Assembly (NCBI GenBank): GCA_025457725.1
Contig: JALOTU010000123.1
Coordinates: 1-6,837, forward strand
Direction: 5' to 3'
DNA length: 6,837 nucleotides
Source of the DNA: Verrucomicrobiota bacterium
GTDB taxonomy: Bacteria; Verrucomicrobiota; Verrucomicrobiia; Limisphaerales; DSYF01
Position 1 is the first letter of the stretch; every line of letters begins with the position of its first letter. The position numbers and the translations under genes are program-made. Of the stretch, positions 5,913 through 6,837 are shown one piece after another. The notes under the pieces are model-generated. The model worked only from the letters and a program-made list of their open reading frames with translations, was not told where the DNA came from and ran no database searches.

Positions 5913-5986
5913 GTTTAGCTTGAGGGGCGCGGAAACAGGCGGCGAAGCCGGCTGTTGGAGCGTCTCTCTTGAAGCGGTTGTTCCTG
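5910..5986 (-). other. attC-like site disrupted at its right core by the IS
   Basis: On the minus strand this region ends CCCCTCAAGCTAAAC-GTT at the IS. Joined across the IS to AGGC it gives CTAAACGTTAGGC, the usual end of an attC. The stretch folds back on itself: GCTTCAAGAGAGACGC (5977-5962) pairs with GCGCCCCTCAAGC (5930-5918) with bulged bases, and a near-perfect central hairpin spans 5935-5957 (AACAG.../...CTGTT). The left core is degenerate (around GGAAC), so the exact outer edge is uncertain. It could also be an attI-like or decayed site. Confidence 0.5.
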
Positions 5987-5998
5987 GGGCTTGCCTGA

Positions 5999-6027
5999 TT
6001 GACCCTTTGTTGTGCTGCAACCATAAT
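5999..6027 (+). promoter_or_regulatory. Sigma-70-type promoter of the Phd/PIN toxin-antitoxin pair
   Basis: TTGACC (5999-6004), an ideal 17-base spacer, then CATAAT (6022-6027): one mismatch from consensus in each box. It would start transcription near 6034, inside the operator and 24 bases before the antitoxin ATG. Confidence 0.75.
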
Positions 6028-6047
6028 GACCAACATGATCATTATGG
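6021..6047 (+). promoter_or_regulatory. Inverted-repeat operator for toxin-antitoxin autoregulation
   Basis: Perfect 9-bp arms CCATAATGA (6021-6029) and TCATTATGG (6039-6047) with a 9-base spacer cover the -10 box and the start site. A second small palindrome ATGATCAT (6035-6042) lies within. The place and symmetry fit binding by Phd/YefM-type antitoxin dimers, alone or with the toxin, to block RNA polymerase. Confidence 0.75.
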
Positions 6048-6057
6048 AGTACCTACC

Positions 6058-6339
6058 ATGATTACCGAAACCAGCGCCGTGACCTTCCGCCAGAACCTGG
6101 GCGAGATGCTGAATCAGGTCCAATTCCGGCACGACAGCATCGTCATCAACAAAGATGGCAAGCCCGTCGCGGCCCTGGTGGACGCCCGGCTGTTCGCGCG
6201 CATTCGACGCATGCAGGCGCGTTTCGACGTTCTTTCCGCGCGCATCGAGGCGGGCTACGCGGGCGTGCCCGAGCCGGAAGGCATGGCGGAGATCGACGCG
6301 GCGGTGGCCGCGGAACGGAATTCCTCCAATACCGACTGA
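6058..6339 (+). CDS. Phd/YefM-family antitoxin
   Basis: This 93-aa protein should bind and neutralise the PIN-domain ribonuclease encoded next to it and repress their shared promoter. The N-terminal domain has the family pattern: TSAVTFRQNLGEMLNQVQ (5-22), then a strand DSIVINKDGKPVAALVDA (26-43). The C-terminal part (about 45-93) is charged and helical and would wrap the toxin; the tail is rich in Ala, Glu and Asn and probably disordered, as is common for protease-sensitive antitoxins. GGAG at 6046-6049, eight bases before the ATG, supports the start at 6058; the open frame continues upstream through the promoter and operator but that part is not coding. The gap to the toxin start is eight bases. 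Confidence 0.88.
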   Translation: MITETSAVTFRQNLGEMLNQVQFRHDSIVINKDGKPVAALVDARLFARIRRMQARFDVLSARIEAGYAGVPEPEGMAEIDAAVAAERNSSNTD

Positions 6340-6347
6340 GGACGCCG

Positions 6348-6779
6348 GTGGCCACCCTCCGCGTCGTGCTCGACACCAACGTTCTGCTGTTCGGCATCGC
6401 CTATCCGGCCAGCGTGCCGGGCAAGATCATGGCGGCGTGGCGGCATGGCTCGGTGGAAGTCCTGCTCTCCGAATACATCCTGGATGAACTGCGCCGGGTC
6501 TTGCCGCGCCTTGTTCATCGCCATGGCCTGTCGGCGGCGGAAATGGAGGATGTGGTGGATATCCTGTCCATCCAGGCGGAAATCATTTTTCCGGCTGCCG
6601 GCCCCGAGCCGGATTTACGCGACCCGGCGGACCATCCCATCCTCGGCACGTTGCTTGCCGGACTGACCTCGGCCAAGGTGGATTACCTGATTACCGGCGA
6701 CAAGGATTTGCTGGCCCTGTCGGGGCGTTACCCCATCATCGCGCCGGCCGATTTCTGGGCGGCGCACGGGGGCCTTTGA
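6348..6779 (+). CDS. PIN-domain ribonuclease toxin (COG1569-like)
   Basis: This 143-aa protein is the toxin of the pair, a metal-dependent ribonuclease of the PIN fold. Acidic active-site residues are seen in order: Asp9 in VVLDTNVLL, Glu47 in SEYILDELRRVL, Asp92/Asp95 in RDPADHPIL and Asp118 in ITGDKDLLAL. The layout matches the group annotated as 'putative toxin component, PIN family' more than short VapC proteins. It starts with GTG at 6348; GAGG at 6338-6341 overlaps the antitoxin stop TGA and is six bases from it, so translation is probably coupled to keep toxin lower than antitoxin. The family usually has DxxDN where this protein has DPADHP, so Asn is replaced by His. The target RNA is unknown. 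Confidence 0.88.
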   Translation: MATLRVVLDTNVLLFGIAYPASVPGKIMAAWRHGSVEVLLSEYILDELRRVLPRLVHRHGLSAAEMEDVVDILSIQAEIIFPAAGPEPDLRDPADHPILGTLLAGLTSAKVDYLITGDKDLLALSGRYPIIAPADFWAAHGGL

Positions 6780-6811
6780 AGTATGAGCTCGCGCCACGAA
6801 AGGGCGGATCC

Positions 6812-6837
6812 ATGTTCCTAGGCCTCGACTTCGGCAC
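6812..6837 (+). CDS. Possible FGGY-type sugar kinase, first nine codons only
   Basis: The last 26 bases open a frame reading MFLGLDFGT, the phosphate-1 motif start of the actin-like ATPase superfamily. The LGLDFGT form at the very N-terminus is most often seen in FGGY carbohydrate kinases such as xylulokinase. A GGCGG stretch (6803-6807) is a possible ribosome site. It begins 32 bases after the PIN toxin gene, in which no terminator is evident. With so few residues the family call is tentative. Confidence 0.5.

Noticed and set aside
5797..6057. N-terminal extension of the Phd/YefM antitoxin
   Set aside because: The extension would be encoded across the IS end, the promoter and the operator; the ATG at 6058 has a good ribosome site and starts at the family N-terminus.
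1..6837. CRISPR array, tRNA or rRNA genes
   Set aside because: No regularly spaced direct repeats and no recognisable tRNA or rRNA sequence were seen on either strand.

Overview
The window is GC-rich chromosomal DNA of a Gram-negative bacterium. MlaA (an outer-membrane lipoprotein), a divergent smc/queF pair and a Betaproteobacteria/Gammaproteobacteria-like gene style point to the Pseudomonadota, most likely a beta- or gammaproteobacterium. The species cannot be fixed from this sequence.

Layout. (1) Positions 1-350, minus: the N-terminus of the chromosome-condensation ATPase SMC, running off the left edge. (2) 418-837, plus: the short (YkvM-type) nitrile reductase QueF of queuosine synthesis, divergent from smc across a 67-bp gap that holds a TATAAT box and a small inverted repeat. 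(3) 953-3060, plus: a two-gene operon of an exported serine alpha/beta hydrolase and the lipoprotein MlaA, joined by a TAATG overlap and closed by a strong intrinsic terminator (3093-3123). (4) 3062-5986, minus: what I read as a small integron-type cassette array without an integrase in view. It holds an attC-like site broken by a complete IS1182-like element, then a toxin-antitoxin cassette (BrnT-like toxin and ribbon-helix-helix antitoxin), then that cassette's attC-like site seven bases past the antitoxin stop, then the start of another cassette ORF encoding a possible small lipoprotein that runs into the mlaA terminator. (5) 5999-6779, plus: a second toxin-antitoxin pair (Phd/YefM-type antitoxin and PIN-domain toxin) with a near-consensus promoter overlapped by an inverted-repeat operator. 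(6) 6812 onward: the first codons of what looks like a sugar kinase of the FGGY/actin-fold type.

The most notable point is the IS insertion. The IS (4118-5909) has 18-bp perfect terminal repeats and is flanked by the trinucleotide AAC (GTT on the minus strand). Removing the IS and one copy of the trinucleotide rebuilds CTAAACGTTAGGC, a textbook attC right core, so the element appears to have landed exactly on the integron crossover triplet. Core housekeeping genes (smc, queF, mlaA) flank an accessory island made of two addiction modules, recombination sites and a transposon.
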